A stretch of 64,000 nt of DNA from Granulicella arctica (lineage in GTDB: Bacteria; Acidobacteriota; Terriglobia; Terriglobales; Acidobacteriaceae): NCBI RefSeq assembly GCF_025685605.1, contig NZ_JAGTUT010000001.1, positions 1,116,001-1,180,000 on the forward strand, written 5' to 3'. Of this stretch, positions 35,229 through 42,964 are shown in pieces. A program made the position numbers and the translations under genes. The notes beneath the pieces were generated by a model. That model worked only from the letters and a program-made list of their open reading frames with translations, did not search any database and was not told the origin of the DNA. Each line of letters begins with the position of its first letter. Positions within the stretch are counted from its first letter, which is position 1.

Positions 35229-35290
35229 CGTCGTGTTTTTCAACAGATCATGGGCCGTATCCGTCGCTCTTGCACCTGCCAGCGACATCG

Positions 35291-35887
35291 TTATCGCTTG
35301 AATTCACCTTCGAACGCGATCTGCGCGAGAGGCAGGCGATCATTCGGATGTTCCAGCTTTCTTAGCCCCTCGGGAAGTTTCTCGGGGTTACTTAGCCGAC
35401 CTATCGCGTAGGCCGCCTCAACTTTGAAACCTTCTGGAACGTTGAGTTCCTTCACCGCACGCTCCCGGTCAATGCCCCCCATTCCATGCGCGAACCAACC
35501 AAGTTTGCGTGCTTGCAAAGCCATGTAGCCCGATGCTGTGCCTGCGTCGAATGAGTGAGTGACGGATGGACTATCGGTTTCAGCCCCTGGCATCCTCATG
35601 ATCGAGTTGGAAACAAAGAACACAAGGGCTGAAGCATCTTTCGCCCATAGTTGATTGAAAGGCACGAGTAGATCGAGATGTTTGGTCCACGCCGGGGAGT
35701 CTCGCAGAGCGTAGATAAAACGCCAGGGCTGGATGTTGTAGCAAGACGCCGCCCAACGCGCGGCATCCAGCATAGTGAGCAGTTCAGCCTCGGCAATTGC
35801 TTCCCCGGTGAAGGAGCGCGGTGACCAGCGGTCCAAGAACATCGGATCGATCGGATACTCTGTGCTGCGTCCGTTTTCAGCGGGCAT
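35291..35887 (-). CDS. Nitroreductase family protein
   Basis: A 198-residue FMN-dependent NAD(P)H nitroreductase-like protein: RWSPRSFTGEAI (phosphate-binding Arg-Ser-x), ARWAASCYNIQPWRFIY (FMN contact), MALQARKLGWFAHGMGGID, and the C-terminal dimer helix. Members reduce nitroaromatics, quinones or flavins. CAGGAGTG stands six bases before ATG 35,887. It is on the minus strand after the MDR gene (82 bases) and may be one transcript with it and the VOC gene. With OYE, SDRs and MDR it contributes to an electrophile-reducing set. Confidence 0.9.
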   Translation of the reverse strand: MPAENGRSTEYPIDPMFLDRWSPRSFTGEAIAEAELLTMLDAARWAASCYNIQPWRFIYALRDSPAWTKHLDLLVPFNQLWAKDASALVFFVSNSIMRMPGAETDSPSVTHSFDAGTASGYMALQARKLGWFAHGMGGIDRERAVKELNVPEGFKVEAAYAIGRLSNPEKLPEGLRKLEHPNDRLPLAQIAFEGEFKR

Positions 35888-35969
35888 CTTCACTCCTGAC
35901 AACCTGTTGCTGAGATTGAGGCCTTCACTCCAAGGCCCAGACAGGCAAGTGGGCTTGCGTTTGTTACGC

Positions 35970-37043
35970 CTAGTTGCTGGAAGTAACCACAGTCAATTCC
36001 AGGCTGCCCGCTTTGCCCGCGTACTCCATTGCGGGTTCCAGGTCGGGCAACGAGAAGACTTTTGGTTGGATCGGCTTGAGGTCTAGTTGGCCGGATCGAA
36101 CCAACGACAGAAGGGGCAGGTACGCCCCTTGGGGGTGCATGAAGTTTCCGATGATCTCCCAGTTGTTAAACATCATCTGGAGATAGTTGATCGGAATAGG
36201 AACGGCGCTGCTGCCCATGAGGACGATGCGCCCCCAGCGATAAAGTGAACCAAGGGCCGCTAGCGTTGAATTAGGGTCCTTGGCGTTTCCTACTTGATCG
36301 AAAGCTAAATGGGCGCCGCCGTTGGCAGCGCTTCGCAAAGCCTCGGTGTCATTCGTCACATCGCCAGTGAGGACAACGGGAATCACTCGTTCGCCTCCAG
36401 CCTTGGCTAGCTTATCGAGCGTTTCCTTGCTGCGGCCAGCCGCGACCACGCGACTCGCCCCCATTGCAAGGGCGACGAGAGTTGCCGCGCTCCCGTAAGC
36501 ACCACTGGCACCGTTCACCACCACCGTCTCTCCCGCTTGGAGTCTTCCCCGTGTCAATCCTCCAAACGGAACGATGCAGCGGGTGATGGCAGTCAGTTGC
36601 GGGAAGTCATAGTGATCGAGCCCGTCGATTGGCGTGACGACCTGCGCGGGCAGGAGAACGTACTCCGCAAGAGTCCCGTCCTTCCAAGAGCCTTGGAGGG
36701 CATCTCCGATACCTCCCGGAGATGTTACTCCGATCAAAATTTGTCCTGGCTCGGGTACATTCTCCCGTGCGACAAGGTGACTCGACGTCACTACTTTCTG
36801 GCCCTTCTTGAGGTGCCAGACATCCGCACCGACACACTCGACCGTTCCGATCGCGTTACCACCCGGGGTGAAATCTTCAGGCGCGCGGTAGGCCGGCAGC
36901 TTGCCCTCCACGTATGGCTTCAGATAGGACATGAGAGCTTGCGACTGAACACGAACCAGCACACTTCCAGGACGAACTTCCGGAATAGGAACGTCAACGA
37001 AACTGAGTTTGCCGCCCAAGCGGTCAATCTTCCACGACTTCAT
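35970..37043 (-). CDS. Zinc-independent MDR (quinone-oxidoreductase-like) dehydrogenase
   Basis: A 357-residue medium-chain dehydrogenase. It has the GroES-like N-terminal (VRPGSVLVRVQSQALM), GNAIGTVECVGADV, then a Rossmann NADP site VVVNGASGAYGSAATLVALAMGA split in two, and VAAGRSKETLDKL. The structural and catalytic zinc ligands of alcohol dehydrogenases are absent, so quinone or enone reduction is likelier. ATG 37,043 has GAAGGAGAACGC in front and overlaps the VOC stop by one base (TGATG), so translation is coupled. The longer ORF to 37,178 overlaps VOC and is discarded. Confidence 0.88.
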   Translation of the reverse strand: MKSWKIDRLGGKLSFVDVPIPEVRPGSVLVRVQSQALMSYLKPYVEGKLPAYRAPEDFTPGGNAIGTVECVGADVWHLKKGQKVVTSSHLVARENVPEPGQILIGVTSPGGIGDALQGSWKDGTLAEYVLLPAQVVTPIDGLDHYDFPQLTAITRCIVPFGGLTRGRLQAGETVVVNGASGAYGSAATLVALAMGASRVVAAGRSKETLDKLAKAGGERVIPVVLTGDVTNDTEALRSAANGGAHLAFDQVGNAKDPNSTLAALGSLYRWGRIVLMGSSAVPIPINYLQMMFNNWEIIGNFMHPQGAYLPLLSLVRSGQLDLKPIQPKVFSLPDLEPAMEYAGKAGSLELTVVTSSN

Positions 37044-37420
37044 CAGGCGTTCTCCTTCTTCCTGGCTGGTTCGAAATATTCGACAACCAGCCCGTCGGAA
37101 TGACGGGCCGTGAAATTTCTTCCGCCCGTTACGGTCTCCGGTTCGTGAAGAATCTCCGCCCCGTTCGTTTTGAGCCAACTAAAGCTTTCATCGAGCGAAT
37201 CGACGTAGTAGACAGCGTTCACAAGGCGGAGCTCGTCGAGCATCTTTTGATCGGCAGCAAGGATAAGAACGCCCCCGACCTTTGCCGCCTCTACGTTCGT
37301 CTCGGCGATGTGCACTCGTCGTTCGCATTGAACTCCTAGAAGGACTTCATAAAACTGAATCGCTGTCTCCCACTGGTTTCGCTCGGTGTAGATACGTATC
37401 GCTTGCTGCAGAACCCGCAT
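37043..37420 (-). CDS. VOC (glyoxalase/dioxygenase) family protein
   Basis: A 125-residue vicinal-oxygen-chelate protein with one or two beta-alpha-beta-beta-beta units: IRIYTERNQWETAIQFYEVLLG, VYYVDSLDESFSWLKTNGAEI, and the metal-ligand-type Glu at GLVVEYFEP. Members handle methylglyoxal, extradiol cleavage or fosfomycin, or simply bind ligands; the reaction is unknown. GGAGCATGTA lies before the ATG. Its stop overlaps the MDR start, so the two products are made together. It follows the SDR gene at 103 bases. Confidence 0.82.
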   Translation of the reverse strand: MRVLQQAIRIYTERNQWETAIQFYEVLLGVQCERRVHIAETNVEAAKVGGVLILAADQKMLDELRLVNAVYYVDSLDESFSWLKTNGAEILHEPETVTGGRNFTARHSDGLVVEYFEPARKKENA

Positions 37421-37523
37421 TACATGCTCCTATGCTGATGACCGGTCTAGAGTGGCTGCGTCTCATTGAGACCACTTCGTTGATAATGGTGCCCAGCAAC
37501 GAGGCACCGTTCAGAACGCTTCA

Positions 37524-38273
37524 CTAGACCAGCGAGAAACCGCCGTCGACAGTGAGGTTCTCTGCGTTCACAAAACTGCTATCGTCGGATGCCAAGAACA
37601 GCACGGCTTTGGCGATCTCCTCGGGCTGTCCTGTACGTCCTGCCGGCGTCTTCGCGGAGGATTGCGCGGCATACTCTTTGAGCTGATCGTCGTTCATGCC
37701 CAGTCCGTTGTAACCAGGGGTGATCACGACACCCGGGCTGATCGCGTTGACCCGTATCTTTCGGGGCTTGAGATCGTTAGCCCATCCTCGAGCAAAATTC
37801 CGCACAGCGGCCTTCGATGCGGAATACATGCTGAAGGCTTCCATGCCTTTGCTCTCGGTAATGGATGAGTTCAGGATGATCGAACCGCCGTCGTTCATGA
37901 CTGGCAACAGCTTTTGAACTGTGAAGACGACTCCCTTCACGTTTGTGTCGAAGATCTGGTAGTAGTGTTCTTCTGTCACATCCGTAATGGGAAGAACGGT
38001 TCCTGCACCCGCATTCGCAAAGAGAATGTCCAGCTTGACCTTCTGCGCCGTCAGTTCAGCAGCGAGGCGGGTGAGGTCGGCAATCTTAGATACGTCCCCT
38101 TGAATGCCAACACCAAGTGGGCCGATCTCATTGAGAGCACTGGTGAGAGCTTCCTGCCGACGTCCCGTAATGAAGACCTTCGCACCCTCTTGCGCCATCA
38201 GCTTGGCCGTTGCGAGTCCGATTCCGCTATTGCCGCCTGTAATCAAAGCCGTTTTACCACTGAGTCGTCCCAT
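37524..38273 (-). CDS. SDR family oxidoreductase (copy 2 of a duplicated block)
   Basis: A 249-residue classical SDR, the paralogue of 2,942-3,691: TGGNSGIG, GRRQEAL, LFANAG, LNSSITESKG, YSASK and VDGGFSLV are the same or nearly so. Start 38,273 has AAAGGA six bases before; the ATG at 38,279 is too close to that site. Differences cluster in surface helices (residues about 45-105), the active site is conserved, so both copies could have the same reaction. The gene is preceded by its own AraC regulator, as in copy 1, but is followed by VOC, MDR and nitroreductase genes instead of the acyltransferase. Confidence 0.9.
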   Translation of the reverse strand: MGRLSGKTALITGGNSGIGLATAKLMAQEGAKVFITGRRQEALTSALNEIGPLGVGIQGDVSKIADLTRLAAELTAQKVKLDILFANAGAGTVLPITDVTEEHYYQIFDTNVKGVVFTVQKLLPVMNDGGSIILNSSITESKGMEAFSMYSASKAAVRNFARGWANDLKPRKIRVNAISPGVVITPGYNGLGMNDDQLKEYAAQSSAKTPAGRTGQPEEIAKAVLFLASDDSSFVNAENLTVDGGFSLV

Positions 38274-38341
38274 GTTCATTCCTTTCGATCGTCCGAAGTC
38301 CTAACCGTGCCTCTCTATGGATGAACGGGGCTCCCCGGTAG

Positions 38342-38353
38342 CGTGTCCAAACT
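38342..38353 (-). promoter_or_regulatory. Motif shared with AraC/SDR copy 1
   Basis: CGTGTCCAAACT on the plus strand, 69 bases upstream of the SDR start, matches 3,811-3,823. Conserved position and sequence in both copies suggest a promoter element or AraC target. Confidence 0.4.
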
Positions 38354-38374
38354 TCCGCTTTTCAGCGGCCCGCT

Positions 38375-39064
38375 TCAAACAGGCGTTCGGTAGACCTGGG
38401 AAAGGATGTGACGGCGATCAAGAAGGGTAGGAGCCACCGAAGCGTAGTCGGACCGCTGGCGCTGACGCCGGTATTCGGTAGGGGTAGTGCGCGTGAGCCG
38501 CCTGAAGATCCTAGCGAAGTGTTGCTGCGTTTGAAATCCGCATTCGGCAGCGATATCGATAATGGGAGACTCTGATTCTTCGAGGAGAGTCTTCGCCTTG
38601 CAGATTCGGAGCCGCAACAAGTACTGGTGAGGTGACGTACCGGTCGAACATTTGAATCTCTGCGAGAAGTACGCGGCACTCAAGCCTGCCTCGCGGGCTA
38701 ATTCGGACAGTGTGAGGTTGCGGCTCAGGCGATCGCCTATGAAGGCGAGTACACGGCGAAATTGCGATGGAGAGAGGCCGTCTTCTGCTAGCTGAGCGGG
38801 AGGAACGCAAGCTGGAGCGACCGTTGCTTCTTCACTGGTCTCGTCGGTAATGAATGATTCGGCGCCGGGGTCGAGAAGGCGAATGCGTACACGTTTTCCA
38901 TCCTGCTCGACCCAAGCCGGTCCTGGAAGCAAAGCGTTCGCGCCGGCGCGATGCACCATCGCAAGCCGCGACGGTCTGCGCGAGGCGTCGTGTATCAGGA
39001 AGAGCTTTCTCTTCTGGGCCGGCACAATGGAATTGGCGACCTGGTGATGTCTGCATTCGGCCAT
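38375..39064 (-). CDS. AraC family transcriptional regulator (copy 2)
   Basis: A 229-residue paralogue of the regulator at 3,858-4,526. The C-terminal double HTH is almost unchanged (LTLSELAREAGLSAAYFSQR, IIDIAAECGFQTQQHFARIF, TTPTEYRRQRQR), while the N-terminal 100 residues differ except for AWVEQDGKRVRIRLLD. GTGAGG precedes ATG 39,064 as in copy 1. Recognition helices look identical between copies, so both regulators may bind the same site, giving cross-regulation of the two SDR genes. An inverted repeat and a kinase relic lie upstream. Confidence 0.88.
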   Translation of the reverse strand: MAECRHHQVANSIVPAQKRKLFLIHDASRRPSRLAMVHRAGANALLPGPAWVEQDGKRVRIRLLDPGAESFITDETSEEATVAPACVPPAQLAEDGLSPSQFRRVLAFIGDRLSRNLTLSELAREAGLSAAYFSQRFKCSTGTSPHQYLLRLRICKAKTLLEESESPIIDIAAECGFQTQQHFARIFRRLTRTTPTEYRRQRQRSDYASVAPTLLDRRHILSQVYRTPV

Positions 39065-39169
39065 GCCTACCTCACTTCTGAGCTCACCGTTCCCCGTGGG
39101 AATCAATGGCTCTTATGTGAAGGTAGGCTTCACGCGGTTTGTCTAAAACCACACAAACTTGAGGTTTTG

Positions 39170-39187
39170 CCTATAGATTTCTATAGG
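39170..39187. promoter_or_regulatory. Perfect inverted repeat upstream of AraC copy 2
   Basis: CCTATAGA-TT-TCTATAGG, 8-bp arms with a 2-base spacer, in the gap between the kinase relic and AraC copy 2. The equivalent place in copy 1 (4,630-4,647) has a degenerate form behind the same ACAAACTTGAGGTTT string. Candidate operator. Confidence 0.45.
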
Positions 39188-39203
39188 TTTGACCAGGTCA
39201 GTC

Positions 39204-39580
39204 TCACTCTGCGCGGATGAGTCGAGCGAAACGGACCCAGATCGAAGGTCGTGCATTCTCCAAGAGACTCGAACGGGGCACGCGAAGCAGCACTTCAGTG
39301 CCATTTCCAGGTGAAGCCGTGAATGCCAGATCAGCATTCAGGAAACGCGTTCGTTCTCGCATTCCAGCTAAACCATAGTGTCCGAGACGCCCCTCTCTGA
39401 CGAACTCTGAGTTCATGCCGGTGCCATCACCCTTCACTTGGACACTTGGAGTCCAAATGCTTCCCCATATGTCAGAACGACGTCGAGGCGTGTCCCCTCG
39501 GAATGTAAGCAAGCGTTGGTAATGGCCTCGTCCCTACATCTTCGGACACGCGAGGTGCGTAGACTGCGCCATCTTATAGG
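39204..39580 (-). pseudogene. Relic of sensor-kinase 3' end
   Basis: Two frames together match the end of the kinase at 4,662-7,685. The upper one (to about 39,440) reads DEAITNACLHSEGTRLDVVL, equal to the N-box EAINNGCLHSGG; the lower one reads GDGTGMNSEFVREG, GHYGLAGMRERTRFLNA and ENARPSIWVRFARL, equal to the G boxes and C-terminus. One base shift separates them. The sensor, membrane and dimerisation parts (about 880 residues) and the response regulator are missing. It sits in the same place relative to AraC as the intact kinase does. Confidence 0.8.
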
Positions 39581-39653
39581 GCACTCATGGGTTCTTGTCT
39601 CGCAAAGGACTTTGTCGAGCATCTTCAGTAAGCCAAGCACAGCGAGGAGTTGA

Positions 39654-40001
39654 TCATGCCGGATAGACTATAGTGCCGCAGGCGGAACGAAGGGTTCCTA
39701 CCATGACCTCGCCAAGTGGATACGCGGAGACGGGACAATACCTAGCAGCATGAGCGGATTTTCGAATTGGCAACATATGTTGAGACTGCCAATCGTGACT
39801 CTCACAGGGGATCCCGCGAGGGCGCGGACCGACTTTTTTGCGACGCACCGCGGCAAGAAGGAGAACGATTTTAACGTTCACTACAACGCCTCCGGCGCCT
39901 TCCACGACCAACTCATTCGCACTTCAGAAGGCTGGCGCATCCAGGTCCGCCGCCTTCAAATCTACTTCGGCGATCCTTTGCAGATTGCAAAGATTGGCTA
40001 G
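39654..40001 (+). pseudogene. 5'-truncated SnoaL_4-type gene relic
   Basis: An open frame without a start codon near its beginning encodes RIDYSAAGGTKGSYHDLAKW, MLRLPIVTLTGD and NASGAFHDQLIRTSEGWRI, the middle and end of an NTF2-like SnoaL_4 protein; the first 30-40 residues, with the usual catalytic Tyr/Asp helices, are absent. It is open back to a stop at 39,651, where the kinase relic of the other strand begins nearby, so this is a rearrangement junction. An internal ATG at 39,750 is unlikely to give a folded protein. Confidence 0.65.
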
Positions 40002-40486
40002 TGTCACAATTTGGTGCTCCGGCTCCTCAACAAGAGGGGCCGAAGTACTCCCTGATGGCTGCGAGTGCCTTGAATACTCGGAAGGTTCGTCCTATGAGGG
40101 CGGAGAGCGGCATCCTGCCGACCGCACAGAGCGAATGCTGAATCCCGGGGATTCTTGCAGACCTATGGACACGGGACAGCCGCATTGAGCACGCGGTCTG
40201 CTTCGTGCGGCGTTCAAATGAACGGTAGCAGCAGATGATCTGAAGGCAGACAGATTTGTGTTGGCTGGCTTACAGGACCATAGGATCTGCGAATGTGTGA
40301 GATCGTCGTCATCGCCGTGGCAGTGGCTAATATGCTGCCAGGTGAAGCACAAGATCGCTGGCTCGGTATAGGGCCTGCCCGAAAGAAGTATGGGAACTCG
40401 CGGAAGCCGATGCCTGCCCTCGCAGAACATCTTATCGATACGGTTTTGACGGGGTCATTTACAGAAGGAACGGTGCGTAACAAGGT
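40002..40486. other. Intergenic, no gene recognised
   Basis: About 485 bases between the SnoaL_4 relic and the third SDR. Several short open frames overlap, none with a ribosome site or a known family. It must hold the SDR promoter. Confidence 0.5.
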
Positions 40487-41218
40487 ATGGGAAAACTTGA
40501 AGGAAAAGTGGCAGTCATCACTGCAGCGACTTCCGGTATGGCACTCGCTACGGCGAAGCTCTTCGTCGAGGAGGGAGCTTACGTCTTCGTGACAGGTCGG
40601 CGGCAGGCGAAGCTAGATGAGGCCGTACAGGAAATTGGAAAGAACGTCACGGGCGTACAAGGTGATGCCGCCAATCTGAGCGACCTTGATCGGCTCTACA
40701 CGACTGTAGCGCGAGAGAAGGGGAAGATCGATATTCTCTTCGCCAGCGCCGGTGTAGGCGAGTTAGCGAAACTGGAGGATGTGACCGAGGAACATTTTGA
40801 TAAAACGTTCAATCTGAATGTGCGAGGAACTCTTTTCACGGTTCAAAAGGCCCTACCGCTATTCAACGACAAGGGATCAGTCATTATGAATGGATCGATC
40901 GCCAGCATCAAGAGTTCGCCCGCCCTCGGTACGTACGGTGCCAGCAAGGCGGCCATTCGCGCGTTTGCCCGTACTTGGCTAGTCGAGCTAAAAGACCGGG
41001 GTATTCGAGTAAATGTTCTCAGCCCCGGCACCATCGACACTCCTGTGCTCGATCCTTTCGGGCCGGACGTCAAAGAGCGTTTCAGATCAAGGGTGCCGCG
41101 CGGTGAACTGGGGCGCCCGGAAGAGATTGCGTCCGTCGCACTCTTTCTGGCGTCTGCCGACTCGAGCTTTGTCAACGGCGTCGAACTATTTGTGGATGGT
41201 GGAGCCGCGCAGATTTAA
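40487..41218 (+). CDS. SDR family protein with altered cofactor motif
   Basis: A 243-residue SDR related to but distinct from the two duplicated ones. Kept: VTGRR turn, LFASAG, the Ser in NGSIAS, YGASK, SPGTIDTPV and VDGGAAQI. The glycine motif TGxxxGxG is TAATSGMA (residues 12-19): first and third glycines are Ala. This may narrow the nucleotide pocket or mark a divergent SDR. AAGG lies before the ATG. It points toward the ATPase gene (convergent, 144 bases) and has no clear partner on its strand. Confidence 0.88.
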   Translation: MGKLEGKVAVITAATSGMALATAKLFVEEGAYVFVTGRRQAKLDEAVQEIGKNVTGVQGDAANLSDLDRLYTTVAREKGKIDILFASAGVGELAKLEDVTEEHFDKTFNLNVRGTLFTVQKALPLFNDKGSVIMNGSIASIKSSPALGTYGASKAAIRAFARTWLVELKDRGIRVNVLSPGTIDTPVLDPFGPDVKERFRSRVPRGELGRPEEIASVALFLASADSSFVNGVELFVDGGAAQI

Positions 41219-41362
41219 GCCCCTCCATGCAAGTGGAGTTGCTTGGTGACTAGCAGGCTCTGACTAGACGCAGGAAATAAAGGCGTCAGTGCCGGTTTTG
41301 CCAGTTTCTAACTGCTTTCCCGTCAATAACTTAGGATTTGGCAGTTCCATTGCATGGAGGCG

Positions 41363-42604
41363 TCAAACCCACAGGCAAGATATAGGAGCGGCGAATAGGC
41401 GATCCCCGAAAGGGACCACCTTCGTTCCGTCGTACATTACGATTCCAAGTTTCAGGTCATCACCACAAATGTCCAACAGCTTTTTGATCCCTTTGAAGTC
41501 GCTCGCGTGGACGGTTGCGCTTGCTTTGACCTCAACACCGACTAGTGCGCCGTGTTCATCCTCTACGACGATGTCAATCTCATCCTGATCCTTATCCCGA
41601 TAGTGATGGAGCGTATAGCCTTCGTCGGACCATGTGATCTGCTTCATGACTTCGGCAAATACAAATGTTTCCAGCAACGCACCAAACGTTGAGCGGTCCT
41701 TTGCTATCTGCTCAGTAGTCAATGCCAGCAAGGTGGCAAGCAACCCAGAGTCGACAAAATGCAATTTTGGGGTCTTGATCAGTCTCTTCAGTTCATTGCG
41801 GAACCACGGGGAGACCCGCTGCACGAGAAAGAGCTGTTCAAGGATGCCGGTGTATTTTCTCGTCGTCTTGTCGTCCATCCCGATCTGTCCGCCGATTTGA
41901 GTGAAGTTGGTAAGCTGCCCGGACTGGTGGGCAAGTACCTGGAGCAGGCGCGGCAACTGATCCAGCTTCTCTACTTCCGCAATATCCCGCACATCCCTCT
42001 GTACGATCGCCTTCACATAGTCGCGAGCCCAAGCCTGACGTCGCCGAAAGTCTTCTCTTCGCAGCATCTCCGGGTAGCCGCCTACTAGCACCGCATGGAC
42101 AAGCTGATCGCCTTCGATATCCGGCCCTGGCTTCACCAACTTGCCATTGAATGCCATCTTCAGGAAGCTGGGCTCTTTGCCGAGTGTTTCGGCTCTGGAA
42201 ATCGGCATCAGGTTTACGATTTCCATGCGGCCTGCAAGGCTCTCGGACACTTGAGGAAGAGTGAGAATGTTGGCAGATCCCGTCAGCAGGAAACGGCCTG
42301 CTCTGCGGTCGTTATCAACGGATCTCTTGATGGCTCTCAGAAGTTCCGGGGCTCTTTGCACTTCGTCGATGGTGACCAGATCGAATCCACGGACAAAGCC
42401 AGCGGGATCGTTGCGAGCGGCTTCAAGCACCGTGTCGTCATCCAAGGTCACATACTCGCGGTCCTTATCGGCGAACTGTTGGACAAGCGTCGTCTTGCCG
42501 CACTGTCGTGGTCCTATCAGCATAACCACGGGAGTGTCAGTGAGGGCAGTGGCCACACGGCGTGCTGCGAATCTCTGAACGAATTGGAAATTGGCGTCGA
42601 CCAT
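41363..42604 (-). CDS. AAA ATPase with DUF4143 domain
   Basis: A 413-residue protein. N-terminal AAA_14 ATPase: Walker A GPRQCGKTT, Walker B FDLVTIDEVQ, sensor FLLTGSANI. Middle: wHTH-like and DUF4143 (QIGGQIGMDDKTTRKYTGIL, FRNELKRLIKTPKLHFVDSGL). C-terminal PD-(D/E)xK-like part DEIDIVVE followed by GVEVKAS. Such proteins are common in genomic islands and are scattered by horizontal transfer; their role, perhaps in DNA processing or defence, is not known. No ribosome site stands out. The region just ahead of the ATG carries a 22-bp-period repeat. The tRNA-Phe fragment is 311 bases further. Confidence 0.9.
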   Translation of the reverse strand: MVDANFQFVQRFAARRVATALTDTPVVMLIGPRQCGKTTLVQQFADKDREYVTLDDDTVLEAARNDPAGFVRGFDLVTIDEVQRAPELLRAIKRSVDNDRRAGRFLLTGSANILTLPQVSESLAGRMEIVNLMPISRAETLGKEPSFLKMAFNGKLVKPGPDIEGDQLVHAVLVGGYPEMLRREDFRRRQAWARDYVKAIVQRDVRDIAEVEKLDQLPRLLQVLAHQSGQLTNFTQIGGQIGMDDKTTRKYTGILEQLFLVQRVSPWFRNELKRLIKTPKLHFVDSGLLATLLALTTEQIAKDRSTFGALLETFVFAEVMKQITWSDEGYTLHHYRDKDQDEIDIVVEDEHGALVGVEVKASATVHASDFKGIKKLLDICGDDLKLGIVMYDGTKVVPFGDRLFAAPISCLWV

Positions 42605-42606
42605 CT

Positions 42607-42679
42607 CGGATTATTGTAGCGTCTAATCCGGATTAGCAGTCCGTCCGATTCGGATTAGGAGCCCGGCCAAATCGGAGAG
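42607..42679. repeat. Iteron-like array, 22-bp period
   Basis: CGGATTA occurs at 42,607, 42,629 and 42,651, exactly 22 bases apart, and a partial CGGA at 42,673 keeps the period. At the second copy the sequence also forms a 14-bp palindrome CTAATCCGGATTAG (42,623-42,636). The array starts three bases upstream of the ATPase start codon. Two-turn helical phasing suggests a protein binding side by side, for example an autoregulator or initiator. Confidence 0.55.
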
Positions 42680-42914
42680 GTTGAAAGCCTATCGCCCCAG
42701 TCCCGGCAACCAATCACCACCGAAATCCAAGGGGGATTCGCCTTGGCCCAGAACTACGGAACGCCTCCTAAACACTGGGTCGACGTACAAATAGCGTACA
42801 CAGAGGAAGCGAAATGAGCCCAAATGGTCCCATCCAGGCCCAAAACAATTTCCTGTAACACCCATCCCATCAACAACTTCCATTGATCCTAAACCGCTTA
42901 GCATACTTGGAAGG

Positions 42915-42964
42915 CAGCCCTGAAAAGGCCGGCGTCGGCGGTTCGATCCCGTCTCTGGCCACCA
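42915..42964 (+). pseudogene. 3' half of tRNA-Phe(GAA), likely attachment site
   Basis: The 50 bases fit the second half of a tRNA exactly: anticodon stem CAGCC/GGCCG (one mismatch), loop CTGAAAA with anticodon GAA, 5-nt variable region, T stem GGCGG/CCGTC with loop TTCGATC, acceptor strand TCTGGCC, discriminator A and encoded CCA. Upstream only TTGGAAGG resembles the D arm; no strand complementary to TCTGGCC (GGCCAGA) occurs where the 5' end should be. Such fragments are left when an element integrates into a tRNA gene. No integrase is in the window. Confidence 0.75.

Noticed and set aside
41222..41238. CTCCA/TGGAG hairpin between the third SDR and the ATPase
   Set aside because: Only 5 bp of stem and no T-run; too weak to call a terminator.
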